DNA of 64,000 bases from Enoplosus armatus. Taxonomy: Eukaryota; Chordata; Actinopteri; Centrarchiformes; Enoplosidae. The notes under the pieces are model-generated. The model did not search any database. It saw only the letters and a program-made list of their open reading frames with translations, and had not been told where the DNA came from. The first letter of the stretch is position 1, and each line of letters starts with the position of its first letter. This document shows, piece by piece, positions 11,592 to 26,432 of the stretch. The translations under genes were made by a program, and so were the position numbers. The stretch spans positions 4,314,501 through 4,378,500 of the forward strand of contig NC_092198.1 of NCBI RefSeq assembly GCF_043641665.1, written 5' to 3'.

Positions 11592-14500
11592 GGTGACCAA
11601 GCTGTTATAGTTAATAGGCTAAACCATGTAAACCCATGGGGATGGTCTGTTCTGTTGGGAGGGGGCTGGCTGCAAGCAGGTGATGTGCTGTCCTCTGTAA
11701 CCCAAAAGAGTGGCAGTTTAACACCTACCTGTTCAGCCTGCGGCCCGTCAGCAGCTTCCTGGCCTGCGGACGTGGAGGTGTCTTCCTGGGTGAGTGTGGA
11801 AGGCTCGCTTTCTGCACCTCCGCTCTCACTTGCTTGTCTGGATGAACCGGACTCTGCCTGCATCAACACACAGGGAACTGCAGTCATCTACATTGTGCCT
11901 TGGCTCTTGTCAAAGGGCTGGACAATATGCTCTCAAATCTTTATCATGATAAACTGTCTCATTTACTTCAATAATGTTTCTTTAAATAAAGCAGAGCATG
12001 ATATTTCCTCTCTCATGGTGGTTCACTTTGAATGACTTTAACCTGATTAATTACCAGTTAAACATTCTGGACTTCTCCCCACAGAGTGATGCTCCATTGT
12101 CGCTTTAAGAAGGCAGGCTCTCGACTCATTTCATTGAGAGCACATCACGACTGAATGAAAAACACACTAGACTGGAAAAAACAACCAATTTATTGAAAAT
12201 TGTGATATGAGTAGATTTAAATGGGTAAAAGATCCAACGTGGTTTATTGCCCAGCCCTTACATGTCACAGCACTGAAATCAGCTTTTTCTGGTGTGGAGT
12301 GCAGAGAGAGGAAAAAGGAAAATAGCAGCAGACATTCCTTTTGTAGCTTGTGCTGTTTGCAGCTCTTTTGCTCTTAGGGTTAAATCGCTGACTGAACTGT
12401 GAATCAAACATGACTTGTGTAACAGCCTGTGTTCGTACCTTGAAGTTGATTTGCTGAGCCAGTTCTTTAGCCTTGTGGTCCTCGGCGCTGGGGTTGCTGT
12501 TGGGGGTCAGAGCAAGGAGGGCAGAGCGCATTGAGCAGGCACAAGTCTCACAGCAGAAGTCCTGGGACCTGCCGGAGAACAGGCGGTACATGATGACGTC
12601 ATCCTCTCGCAAGGGCAGCTCTCATTCTACACTTCAAACATTCAGAGACCTTCATTTTTTTAAAAGTTAATCGTGACAATATCAGGCCATTTGATGAATA
12701 ACCAGGTCCCTCCACTCTATGAGTGAACAACTGAACAACAATTTGCTTCACAAATGAATAATAAATAACATGTCAATTATGAACAGCACCCAATATTAAC
12801 GCACTGATTCAGTTGTCACAGTACGTCAAGTTTACCGGCCAGGTTAACTGAGAAATTATCCCACCAGACTTTTTACGAGCCAGCTTTTACAATAATTACA
12901 TTTTTCATTGATATATGTCAAGCTACCTGCAATTATACGGTGGCTCATGCTTATAATTCATCATGAGTGCAATTAGGTTTAAAATACAAGACGTGTTCCA
13001 CTACATCCACAATAAGGATCAACACTGATGCAATGCATTAGTCACATCACCTTATCTTAAATACACAATATCACAGCTACATGCTTCAAAGAAAGTTCTG
13101 TTCTTTTTCAACCTGGGTCTTATTCTCATAATTGTCTATTCTGTCTATGGGTCATGCTACATTTTCTCTCTGTGGTCAACTGAAGCAATAAATTCCTCAG
13201 TGCATGCTATATTGAGAGAGAAAGCTGAGTTCTGGATGAAGGGAAGGCTGAAGCTTGTAGGGAGAGAGGACGGACCCACCGGTCCGTCTGATTTTTGTGA
13301 TTTTATGGGTCGAGGAAACATCTCAGTTGGTCTTCGTGGTATTGTCCCACCCCTCCTCCACTGTGATTGGACGGCTGGGTAAAACGTGACAGTGACGAGG
13401 GCAGCGTTTCCACCACAAAAAAAAACACCTAATGCACTCAGCGCTGAAAAGACGCTCAGCGCCTCGTCACTCTCCTGGCATTTGTAGCACAGCGTAAGGA
13501 GGTCGGTGTTTGATCTGTTATAGTTGAGTATGTTGGTCTTTGGTGTTGGAGACGGGAATGATGGCGGATGTTACATTTCACAAAGTTAGCAGCCTGTACA
13601 GAGGGTGGCTAATTGATTTATCTGCCAAAATAAATGTATCGTCACCTGGTGCTCTGCCAATGGTAAAGTTAGGGTTAGACTTGAACTGGCCATAGTTTTT
13701 TTAAAACCCAGCTTCAAAAGCTGTATGCATCTGTGTGCTTATGGCATTCACTGTCTGTACTGTTTGCTGCCTCACAGGGTATCCTCAGCTGACAGGTTTG
13801 TTTTTGCCTTCACCACCTGTGCCACCTTCCCCTAAAAGGGCCATTGCATGCACCTTATGTCGTCCTGACAGCGGGTTTCAGTGCAATATTACTAACACAG
13901 CCACTTAGTGCAGTGAGGTGGACAAAACATAACAATGCAACACAAGAGGTTTGTGTAGACTTGTCTTGGAAAAGCTAAGTGTCCCTTGCAGCAGTTAATG
14001 GACTGATGTTAAAGCTGTGGAGAGGAGGGATGAATCATGCTCTGAGGAACACCACATCATCATCGTGGAGCTCCTCAGGCTACAGGTGGCATGGATAGAT
14101 ATGGATACATGGATCATTTACGGTATTAAATGATCCAAATCAGTGTCTTCCTCTGGAGCCAAATTGAAATTGGATTCTATTCAAGTACTAGATCAAGATG
14201 GAGCTGGGGAAGAAACTGGGCTTATTAGGCATCAGACATTTTTCAAAGTACAGCGAATGATCTCTTAAGCGGGATTGTAACTAGGCAACGCGCGCAACGT
14301 ACCCCGAGTGTTTCATTCCACATGGACGCCTGTGAAACTAGTGACTGAAAGATGCTAATGATTCATGTTATTCAAATATTTTACTACCTACACTTCTGCC
14401 AACATGCCAACTTTTCCTATGAGCTTCTTCTTCCTTTCTATCATAATGACGCACTGCGCTTCTGAGGCGAACTCAGAGATTTGCAGGAGAGAAGAGTGAG

Positions 14501-17500
14501 GAGCTAACTGGCTAAAGTAAAGCTAAATCCAGTGTGAGCTGACTGACAGTGGCTAACATTAACTAGATAACATCATTGAATAGATTGGGGACGCATATTC
14601 TGCTGCAAGGCCTTCTTTGGTAGAAAACTTTTCAGTCACAAAATCGGCAAACTCCGAAAACATTGGACAGCAGCCTTTTCCTGCTGTGCAGAGGACTCTG
14701 ACAACTCTCACAATCACCATGGGCCTAGAAACAGGAGATGAGAACCTTAAGAAGTGCTGCCTCAGCCTTAAACCAAGTCTTGATTTCCATCAGGGAGATA
14801 AACAGCCATGTATTTATAGCAAAGTGCATCTTTCTGTCTATCTCATCTACATGTGCTAATGAAACAGCCGGCTGACCAAGACCCCTGTCTTCAGCTGAAG
14901 CCTCTCCGTCTCTGGCTTTGCATCGTTTTTTTTGAGGGAAATGTGGTGTGAAATGAAGAGCAACATGCCCGTTCATGTGCCCTCCAGAGACTGGGTATTT
15001 TGGCGATAATGAATGTGTCATCTTGCAGTACCAGGACTGGCTGGAGCACGCTCCTTTCCCTTTGTGACTAGGCAGCTATTATTGGAAGGGCATGTTCCCC
15101 AACGCTCAGGTGCTGATTACATTACAAGCTCTTATGGTGTTTGCTGTGTTAAGGCCATCTAACCAGCTTCATGCATGTATGTCGGCATTGATCATATCCT
15201 CAACCTGTGTGTCTGTTAATCCAGCATGCAATTAACATCATCTATAGGCTACACACTGTTCCACACCACTCCCCATACTCACCTCATTATCATTCTCAAT
15301 CCATAGCAGTGGATACACAACACATGCTCTGCAGAGAGTAAACATTGGAAAGATTTTTCCATCTACCACATCTTACTTTTTGGCAAGGGCCCTCCTCTCT
15401 TCTGGGGTGTAATCAAGAGATCCTATTGCTCCCTCTCCTTTTGTTGGCATGAATCCAATTATAGCTATTAGGGCGGTTCGGACTAGAAGAGAAACAGACA
15501 AGAAGAGAAAACACAAAGCAGAGATGGAAAAAAAATTAAAAACAGAGCACATTCAACATTTCTGGGTAAAACAGAGAAGGTTAAATTATACGACAGGCTG
15601 CACATGTCGTCATGTTCAGTGCTGTGTTACATAAGTGGGAATGATGCTTTGTTTTGTGAGTGTAAGCCTGGATTTACCCCGGACTCTGCGAGGACATTCA
15701 CCATGCGTCTGTACTCACACATTCTCCAGCTGGCACGGGACACTTTTTGCAATATGGTCAGGGTCAGGGGTTTGTTTGTGTCTATGCAATGACTGGCTGT
15801 ATTTTGTCTGTGCTCCAGTCTATCCAATATACTGAATCAAGCATCTGGATGATATCTGGATGTCTTTGAAAAGATAAGCCTACTTTAAAGGTTATCCACA
15901 TTGGATTTTATTTTAATAACTACCAAACAGTAATGCGGACAACATTACACTCACACAACTGGGTTTGAGTGCTAATGCTCTTTTACACAAAGCTCCAAAT
16001 TTTTTTTGGTTGATCATTTTGCATGTTATTTGATAGCATATCACCGAATACACACATTATGCATTATTTATTTAATTTGCTCCGAGGTGGATATCTGTCC
16101 CACATGGCAAAAGTAAAAAAAAACAAACAGTAAAAGCAATTGTGGATCAGCTTGTTGTTTACACCTAGCAGCAGCCAATACTCGGTAGGTTTTTTATTTT
16201 TATTTTTTGCATTTTCATGTAATTTATTCATGATGCCCTCTATGTCAAAGGACCTTTATCCTGATTTTCATCATGTGGAATGTGACACTTTCGTAGAACT
16301 GGTTATTCAGCTTCCTGAATCAGATGTTTACATGTGCAAGTATAATGCAATATAAAAGTGGACATAATATGGCAGCATTTTAATTGAATTTTTTAATACA
16401 TTCTCTTTTATTGCAATTAATGTATTTTATGGCTAATTTGAACAGTTCTATCACAGTAAAATACTGATAATTGATAACAGTATATTCACTTAATAGACTG
16501 ACAACGTTTTCCCCTTTTCAAACGGAGCTGATGAGACTGACATTGGATATCAATCAAACCTTGTTAAAGTATGTAGTTGCAGTGTGGTTTGAGATGACAA
16601 CCCGTTACATAACTTGGACTTGGAAAATCATAGTAAGAGCAGAAAGTCATTTCCACCAGTGAAGTTAAGTGTGCACTTTGATCAATACAAGAAGAAGCAG
16701 CGGCACATTTCACTTTGATAAAAGCAGTAAGTCTGTTCAGTTCCAACTTTCTGACTTTTGAGTCTTCTTAGGTTCTGAAAAAGATGAATGGATCTGTGCG
16801 TGTGTATACTCCTACTACTCCTCCTATTCAACAATTGATGGGAGTGTAACTGAAAAATGCATGGGAAACCTCATTGTGGACTGGACATTAAAAATTCTGC
16901 ATCTCTTATTTAAAGTACAAACAGTATCAACTACAAACAGACCAGGAAAACAGCTTGAGAAAACATTCACAAGTAAATATTAAAATGTAAATCTTCTCCA
17001 AAGTGACATCAGAGGGAATGTTTGAATTTCTTAGCCACACTTTATCAAATATGTAGGCATAGCATATCAACTGAAGCAACAGCCAACGGTAGCAGGAATC
17101 ACCACAGCTGGCTTGCCTGTGACATTCAGAACTCAATCGCAATTATCCAGCCAGGCCTCCTGCAGTCATTCCAAACAGGATGAGACACAACTTGTACACA
17201 ATATCTTAAGAACCCAGCAGGGGAAGTCAAATCTCTGAGGCATGGCCAGCCATGTGACTTGCAGTGTTGGTAAGAAGAGGTTTATAGCAACCATAGTCTT
17301 TTATTGAATTCTGTTATTGATTTAATCCTTTTTTTTGGGTTATGAGAGGAAACCAGAAGGGAAAAATGCTTTGACGAAGATGCTGACTGAGACGTAACAT
17401 GAAAGCAGAACCAGTAGAGCATCAATGAAACTCACACTTCCTGCACCGATGTTTAAAAATAAAAGCCTACTAGCGCCTAAAAGGGCATCATTTCTTCTGT

Positions 17501-20500
17501 TCCTTTCAATTAAATATTTGCACAAAGTGTTCAGTTTTATTGCTGGCAGCTTAACGGCGCTCAAGAAAACTAAATAGAAATGTACATTATCACCATTAGA
17601 GTATAGATAATTGCACCCCCCTCAATGTCTTTTACCCTGCCCACTATTACTATTTAACTATACAACGACAGGTCAATGTTCAAACCTGTCGTTGGAGAAA
17701 GAACTAAGTAGAGAAAGAAAGATGAGTTACATGTAGAGAACTTGGGACTTGTCTTTGAGGATACATACTGCTCCAAGAGGGCTGCCAGGTCTCTGGGTGA
17801 TGGCCAGAGATGCTCAGACAAATCTTCTTCCCAACTTCGAATCTTCCATTCGGCTAGGAAGAAAAGCAATAAAAAGAAGGTAGAGGTGGGTACGTGGGTG
17901 GAGATAAATGAATAAACCATACATTCTCAAAAGTTATGAAAAGCAGACTGACATAAAAGTTTGAAACAGTTGAGGGTGTAGAACGCAGGCTGCTATTCGG
18001 CAAAAGTGAGAGTTTCCAAACAAGGAATGCAAACTGAAAAAGAAACATTATTAAAAAAAGAGAAAAAGTATCTGGACGCAATGAAAACGTGTCTGTCACA
18101 ACAATTCGGAGTACCTGCTTTCTTTCAGCCTGTCATTAGTGCAGGTGTCATACATCTGTCTGAATATAATAAGACGGTCTCATATTCTCACAAAACCAGT
18201 GCAATTCCCTCTGACAGTGTGATGACAGCCCAGGCTTTGATCTGACAACTGTCACCATGTGTGCTGCAACCAGAAATGGCTGAGGGTTAAATGACATGCT
18301 GTCCATTTTCCGCTCTTTGATAATCTAATCTAATAATTGGATGCGTTCGAGAGCTGGTCTTGGTCTGTGTCTTACTGTGAGGAGGATGATGCTGGGGGGC
18401 TTCATGGGGTACTCTGGGGGAAGCACGATCCTGCCGTGGTAAACCCCGCCGTCGAAATCAGAATCTGGGGGCCCACGTACGGAGAAGTGCCATTCAAAGA
18501 GGTTATCCTGCAGAAAGAGAGAATGTTATATTGAGCACCATACTGCAGACAGGAAAGACCCAACCCTGTCATGTCTGTTTGAAGTGACAACACTGACATG
18601 GCCGTGTTTCCATTACATTGTCAAGTGAGTCAAGTTGAACTTTCCATCTACTGGTTTGGAGTGAATAAAGTAGGTCCCTTGCAAAGCGTAGTTTTGTCTG
18701 AAGTTGGTGGTGTAGGCTACACTTTACGGATGGCTGTAATCTGCCAGTAAACAGAGTAGAAGAAGTGGAGGTTGCGAACCAGAAACAAAACAAGTCCCTT
18801 TGGCCATCTAACCCATCTACAGGAGAAAAATGGAATTTGTTTCTATTGGGCAAGTTTTAATTGTTCTTTCATGTCAGCTAGTGTTGGCCATGTGTCATGC
18901 TGTCCAGAGATGAAGGCAAATTAATGTGGTTCAGCAGAAACAGCTGATCAGTCAAGGCGCTCCCATACCCCAATTAGCGCATCAACTCTTTTTCAACAAA
19001 GGCAAAAACCATCCATCTATCCATACAGCTTTTATAATGAGATACTTCAAAATACACATAAAAATACCTTTATGGCACAACGGCTAGTGACATTTCCAGT
19101 GGAACATTACCTCTACAGCTGTTTGTTGTGCTAATGGTGAGCAGTTATTCTAATTCGACAGTTTACAATTAATAAAGAAATTCAATTTCTATGAAAACGT
19201 CACCATGCATTGTAAAAGATTTAACTGCGGCCTACCTCTGACTCTGTGAGGTTGCTCTAACCTGTTAACATGTGCGCCGAAATAAAAAGCAAGAGGTTTC
19301 ACGATGTACATGCGCTGCTCACGCAGGATGTGTGGCCCAACCCTTAGGCTGTGCTTGTTTACAGGCATGGCATTTACTACATCTCTTAGGCATATAATAT
19401 CTTGCTATTTTCAGGCAATGCATATTAGTGGAAAACCGTTTTTACACAGTTTGAAATTGTTTGATTTTTTTGCCTGTATGTCCATAGGTTTTTAACACAC
19501 AACAAATATTTGTAAATTAATGGATAGAGGAGAGTGACAGTGCCCATGGAGATATAAGAATCCCATTCATGGAACATTCTGAGCCTTAAATAGTAACTTA
19601 ACAGCAGGCTGAAAAGCACATCCAGTCCAGTCCATCCATCCACTATCACTGCAAAGAGTAAGTTACACTGGTTCCAGCAGTATGTGTGTTCAGATTTGAC
19701 TGATTATGACTGTTTATGAAAAGAAGCAACGTTTTGATGCAAATAGTGTCAACTGGGTTCAAAGAGGCCTAAAGGCCAAACCAAAAGTCTGGCCAGATTT
19801 GCGTTATGTAATACCCAGTCGACAGACAATTTTGTCCAAAGCAACATACAATTTTTCCCTTCACACATCAGAAGCAAGTTTTGACATGCAAACAGTAGGA
19901 CCCTGGGATTGAAAAATCCACTTAATTGCCAACCGGCACTTGAGCTTCACTACTGCTGCCTGACTATTTAAACTAATAACCAATGAATGTGTGGCACACC
20001 TGAAATGTTGGTGATCGTTCCTCATTGCACAGGAAAACTGAGCACACAACGACGGCAAGTACAGTACAATAAAGTAAAAGAGTGAATACAGTGTTATTAT
20101 TACTGATAGAAATTATGGACAAAACTACAGTATAAGTTGTATGAAACCAGAATCTTCTTGTACTGACTGTTCGATTCACCAAAGATGCTCTGTTAGACTA
20201 TACAGGATGGGAAAGGGTGTTGTTGTGGTGATCCTCAACTAAAGTAATATAGTACAAATAGATGCTAGATGGTCATTACAGAACAGTAGTGTGCTATGGT
20301 GAACTTACTTCCAGTGGTTGGGCATGGTAGTGCTCTGTTGGATCCCTCAGTTCAGCAGCCTCTTTCATCAGCCTCTTTACCGCTGGTTATTCAAAGGAAA
20401 CAAAGACACACACAAAAAACAGTGCATGCTGGGTAAAACAGTTCACATCTTCTTCACGATCATTACAGCTTACATCATTAGTCTTTGCAGTAGTACACCA

Positions 20501-22213
20501 CCATGCCTTGTGTGTGAAACCCTGCCATTCCAACCAAATGTCTGAATACATTTTCAACTACAGCAGTTTTACAGGCCAAAATTCCTGATTTCTAGATGCC
20601 GCAAATGTGTTGCTCCCCTGGGCGTTAACGCAGATGGACAGACGAGGGGAGCATGCAGAGGGACAGGGCTCCATGTACTGGCGGTGCACTGACTGTCACC
20701 CTCATTCAGACAACTAGGCTGATGCAACAATGCTTCTTCAAATGTGCAATCCAAGACTCTCGGTTTAAGACCACCTTTGGCACTTCCGTTATTGGTTGAA
20801 ATTGGTTGGTACATGCTTATGTAAGCACACGTCATATTTGGTTTTACAGGAAGAAAACATGATTAGATTTTGATATAATTTCCACAGCATGACTTCCATC
20901 AGTACAACAGTCATGTCATACTCACCACATGGCTGTTTGCAATTTCTCCTTTTAAACATTTTTTTTTTAAAGAATAGAATAGATGGATGGACTAATTTCT
21001 CTATACACATTTAAGAGAAAGATGCAAAATACGTTCCTAAAAAACATGCAACATGGCACAATGCACACAACTACACTTTTGTGCTAACCAGTTTGTAGAC
21101 AACTGGCAGGTCAACATTTTTATTACCTCCTCCTTTCCACCCTCTATAATGTCCATGTGGACTATGATACCATAACAAACAACTGGTCACTCTGCTTACT
21201 TAACAACATTTCACGCAGCAGGCTTGCCATTGCAACGTAGAGCATATTCAATGTGTTAGGAAATACAAATAAATTGCACATAAAAGGGCTGTTAGCTGAT
21301 CGTGAGATGTTTCAAGGACTTGTGAATGACAATGTGAATCTATTGCTTTTCTATCATTTGTAAAGCACCTTGAATTGCCTCTGTGTATGAAATGTGCTAT
21401 ATAAATACAACTACCTTGCCTTACCTTTCTTTCCAAATTTTAGGGCAGATGTTTATGAATACCATAAAGTCAAATTGCAATATACAGATGAAGATGTTTG
21501 TGTTGTGACTTTGCATAGATTTCTTTGTTTTAATTCTCCCTTAAGGTTCCTACTACTGGGAGCAGAACTCCTGTAAGGTGATGGCATTAACGGAGGCAGA
21601 TTTCTGAAGTCTGCAAGAAAAGAAGCGGAGAATCTCATAAGTAATAGCGGTCATGGACTCTATCCCACCCCATAACAGGGTTTTTGATGTGACAACTTAA
21701 TTCAATCATTTACAGACAAAAATGAATTACAGCAAAAAACCTAAAATACCTAAAATACCTAACCCTTACTATGAACACAACATTGTGAGTGTATTAACCC
21801 TTTAACCGGTTGTCTGTTCTGGTGTGTGAGGCTCTTTCTTTGCATATTCTCCATGCAGATTTTCTCCTCAGAGGGAGTGGTCACTGTTAATCAATACAAA
21901 GTCATTCTACGATTAAACATGGTAAATCCATGGCACTGTCCATGGTGCTGATAGACAGATTTGTAATTGCCTTTTTCTTTCAGTTTCGTCTTGGATCAAT
22001 AATATTCTACAAACTGTATACTATAAATACTCAATTCTGTACTATATTGTAGCCTATAGACTTAGTGTCACCTTCATGATCAAAGTGACAAGTAGTGACA
22101 AGCAGTGACAAGTCGCAGAAGAGTGAGAGGATCATGGAGAGTATTCCTATAATATCATTCAGTAGTGTCTGTGCTGCTGGAAACAACCCCAGACCAAGCC
22201 ACCTCTGTAACAT

Positions 22214-22245
<32 letters not shown>

Positions 22246-25200
22246 ATATTCCAGGGGGGGACAGTATAGTTTTTACTACAGAGTAGAGTGGAGTAGAGCA
22301 GGTAATGGGACTGAGGAAATGAACCTGCACTGACCGCACCGCGCTCAGCTGCTACATTACATAATTCGAGGTAAAGTTTATAATTTTTCCGTTTGCTATG
22401 GAAGAATTGAATGAAACACGGACCGGTTTACTCACTGCCCTGGCAGCAAAGGACACAAAGACGCTCCCTGATGTAATGCTGACTAACAGGCTGCAGCTAC
22501 ACCAGTCACAGTTAAGGAGCTGAGTCCTCACAGTGAGGGCACATTAGAGTCCATCTAGGGCAAAGCCTGGGGTTAAAAATCCCATCATTCTTTAACACAA
22601 GGTCATGTGTGGCAACAACAGGTGCTGATGTCACAGTCTCATGATTACAAAGTGCTCATCACAAGTTCATAAGAACTGTTGAACTACCGGACAGCAAGGT
22701 CAGTTTGCTCGCTTTTGCTCTCTTATGGGCTGCTACTAGACCAGCCCGCCACAAGAGGAAACAAGATGGGGCTGAAAATTGGGAAGTAATTGTGATAAAG
22801 AAAGCGGAACTAAAAGGTATTCATGGAGCCAAAATTGGTTTGGAATCCAATCGAGTGCGAACTGCTAGGGTGTTGAGCTGGAAATGGAGACTATGAAATG
22901 AGAACAGAAGAAGATGAAGGGCAGCAGTAGGGGATGGGTGGGAGGGCAAATAACAGGGATGAAGGCGAGCTTAGAGGATGTGGAAGCTGCAGGGGGGAGT
23001 GAAGCAGTGGAGCAAAGAGATAGCCTGACACCACGCGGCTTTCAGTGCACGTGTTCTGTCTGATTCTGCTGGAGGACAGTGAAGATGTGAAACAACCACT
23101 GTAATCCCACATTGGACACACAAGGACCATGGGGGAAGAGTGTGTGTGTTAGTGTGTGTGTGTTTTCAAGGCTACCCCCGCCTCCTCCTGTTGACACAAG
23201 AGTGCAGGGGGTCATGGAGTGCTTGCAGTCTTACTCAAGCTTAAAATTATTAAGACAAGGGGGCAAATGAGAAACTGATCCTGTGTAAGACAAAATTCAA
23301 TCTCCAAGCATCAGCCTATGAGAGCATCTTGGCCCCAAACTGATCAGAATACACCTCATTTTAGGCAATTTTGCATTGCAAAAACTTTTCAGACAACCGT
23401 TTCCCATGATGATGAAACTCAGAAATGTTTTCCAAGTTCTATAACAGGACAGCCAGGATTTCTGCCTCCTGTCTTAAATGCAAGACTCAGCTTGCAGCCA
23501 GTGTTCACCTGCTATAAATATGGCTGTACCTCAAGTTTCCAGCAGATCATAGCATTGTGATAGTGGGAAACATGGCATCGGAACTAAGTGAGTGTCAGTG
23601 TCAAACCATGGCTAGAGTAATGGTTTCTAAGGGGCAGTGCATGGAACTCTAAAAGGCTTTGCAGAAATGGGATCAGTTGTATCCAAAGCACAATCAGGCA
23701 GACCAAAAGTGACCACACATCAGAAGATCAATACATCAAGCTTAGTTCCCAACCACTGGGAGCAATTTGGGGTTTAGCGTCTTGCCCAAGGACACTACGA
23801 CACACATCTCATCTATTAACTACAATGATAAAGTGACAGGATGCGTCAGTGACAGGATGCTTCTGGGGACATTTCGGTCCACAGAAGTAGCTCCTCACTT
23901 TCACGCTGCTCTCTAGGGTAAAATCATTTCACTACGTCAAGTCATTCCGTCCGCTGTGGACTCGGACCCACGGTGAGTCTGAGTGAGATGGAGGCAGCTG
24001 CTGGCTTAAATTCACCACTTCTAAGCAGAACCGGCCCTCATTCCCACAGCAGGAGCAGCAAATGAGGCATTAAGCTACACATTATGACTGTGCAAAAAAA
24101 GTGTGGGCGGTTAAAAACGATTAGTACCATACTCCTTCCCACAGTGATCTATCTCTATCTCCAAGATAGTAATCTCGGCATGGCATGGGTCAGATAGAAA
24201 GAGAGGGACACTTTTAGGTTTAGCTATAGCTAAAAGCTATTCAGGCCACCAGTTGGTCATGATTTTCCACTTGGAGAGTCCATGAGTGCCCTGCAGAGTA
24301 GAATCAGGAATGCTCAGGGGTGTGATAGGCTATCAGGGCTGGACAGGCCCTTCAGAATGAGAGAGGGCCACTCTGTTGAATCACTTCAGTGCCTCGTCCA
24401 CCAGTTTCATCTGCCACGGCAGTTAGCAGCTCCAGCTTTGATGGCAGGGCCAGTGGCAGCTCACACTCGGACTCCTTGGTCATGGCCAAGATATCCCAGT
24501 GTCTAGACCAAATCTCAGTGGGAGATATCATCCGCCATGTCAAATCTGTCTTATGAGTCTGTGCCTAGCCATCCATCGTCATGAGTTCTATCTATTAACG
24601 GATTTGTAAAAGGACAATTATGGTTTATTATTGAATTTATTTATTTTTTGTTTTGGCCAAGTCAGTTATGAAAATACTTAGGCATGTGATTAGTAAAGGA
24701 CAAAAAAGCAGAAAAATATAGAGGTATAGTGAAGTAAATAGTCAGTGACATCAAGTGGGATGAACTAAAGTAGCCGCCAGATAGCATTAACGCTACTTAA
24801 GATTATACATTTACTAAAATGGTGGACAGAAATACAATGACCATGTGAAACAAAAATTATATTTAAACAATTAAATGAATAAACATGCAATGATGCATGA
24901 ACGACAACTAGTCGAATAGGAAAATGTTAGGTCGAGGGCAGCCCTACTCAGCACAGCATCCTCTTAACACCACTGTCCCTGCCAGTGCCTGGCTGCACTG
25001 TGACAGGCGCTCCAGTGCTCCATATCCCCTGATGAGTTTCATATCCCATGCCCATTTTTGGCTCTTCCTTCCGGTAACAGTAAGCAGAGATGACAAGGAA
25101 AAGCCCTTTCCCCACAGAAGTGCCTCTGGCTTCTGTTGGGTTTGCAGAGGTCTAGTCGCTGGCCCAAGGCGATCGGGTGATAATCCTTGTACGCCAAATC

Positions 25201-26390
25201 ATCTTATGTAACACATATTTTGAGAGTTTGCCACTGGGAATGATTCATAGTGGGTCCAGAGGAGAGAGAGGAGACACTATTGCGTAATAACAAGCCAACT
25301 CCAAAGATGTGAAAGGCACAGACTACAGAGGAGGGAGGGAAAAGACTCCTCCAAAGTCTGAGCATTGTCTGTTGCTCTGCTGCTGCTTCCACCACATTCA
25401 GCTACATGGTAAAGCCAGGAGTACAAAAGAGAGCTATTCCACTCTTTGAGTAAGCTCCTGAATTGGCAACAATAAAGTGCAGTATGGAAGAATGGGATGT
25501 AGCAAATTTTACACACCAGACAGTGCTCATAATCAAAAATACACCATACAGCACTGTGGATGTGCACAGAAAAATAAAAGGCCAGCCAGGAGTAAAAATG
25601 GAAACAGCTGGCAAACTCAAGGTTTTCTGTCAAGGGTGCAGAATCAGTGTACATTGTGTCATTTAGAAGATATTCATTGTCCTACTCCAATCTGTTAACT
25701 TTCTTAGTATTTCTCTTTTATTTACACATATTAAAACATGTTAACAGATACAATATATAATTTGCAGTGGAAAATGAAGAAGAATAACCTAAAAACCCCA
25801 CTAGACATAGTTTAGCATAGTACTTGACAACAATGCATCCCACAAACACCCATCAGTAACACAACATATCCTGAACTGTTCATAGTTATGAGACATACAC
25901 TCACACACACACACACACACACATCAAATCATTAATTTGTAATACATGCAAGTATACACAAACACTTTTCTGCATGTCATTCCCTCTCTCTCCCACGTTT
26001 CCTGTCTCTCTCAGCTGTCTTTATCCAATAAAGGCAAAATTAACTTAGCTACCACTGCACAACATTACACGTTTATATGTACACTACATATTTTTCCACA
26101 TATTTTCAGGTATTGTTGATAGGTATTATAGTATATAGTTTTCTTATTCATTATCTTTGTCTTTTTTGCTCTAAGGTGCTGTTACGGTACAATTTCCCGC
26201 TGAGATTAACTAAAGTAAAGTAAATTAAAGTATGTGTTTTATGGAGGAATAAGGAAACAGAAACTTCAGTAAGATTAGCTCTATGATACAGTAATTCTGA
26301 AACTCTGAATAAACTCAAAACAGAAACCTGGAGTTCCAACCCAGTGGCTCCAAACAAATCATGTATGCCTGTGGGTATTGACCACCTGCG

Positions 26391-26432
<42 letters not shown>

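Noticed and set aside
11408..11887. 159-aa minus-strand open frame
   Set aside because: It contains ube2j1 exon 7 (11857-11729) plus intron sequence on both sides, including a (TAA)n tract. It is not a separate protein.
4213..18640. shared phrase CCGTGTTTCCATT at 4213 and 18602
   Set aside because: Only about 13 bases are clearly shared. It probably comes from a common fish repeat but is too short to define an element.
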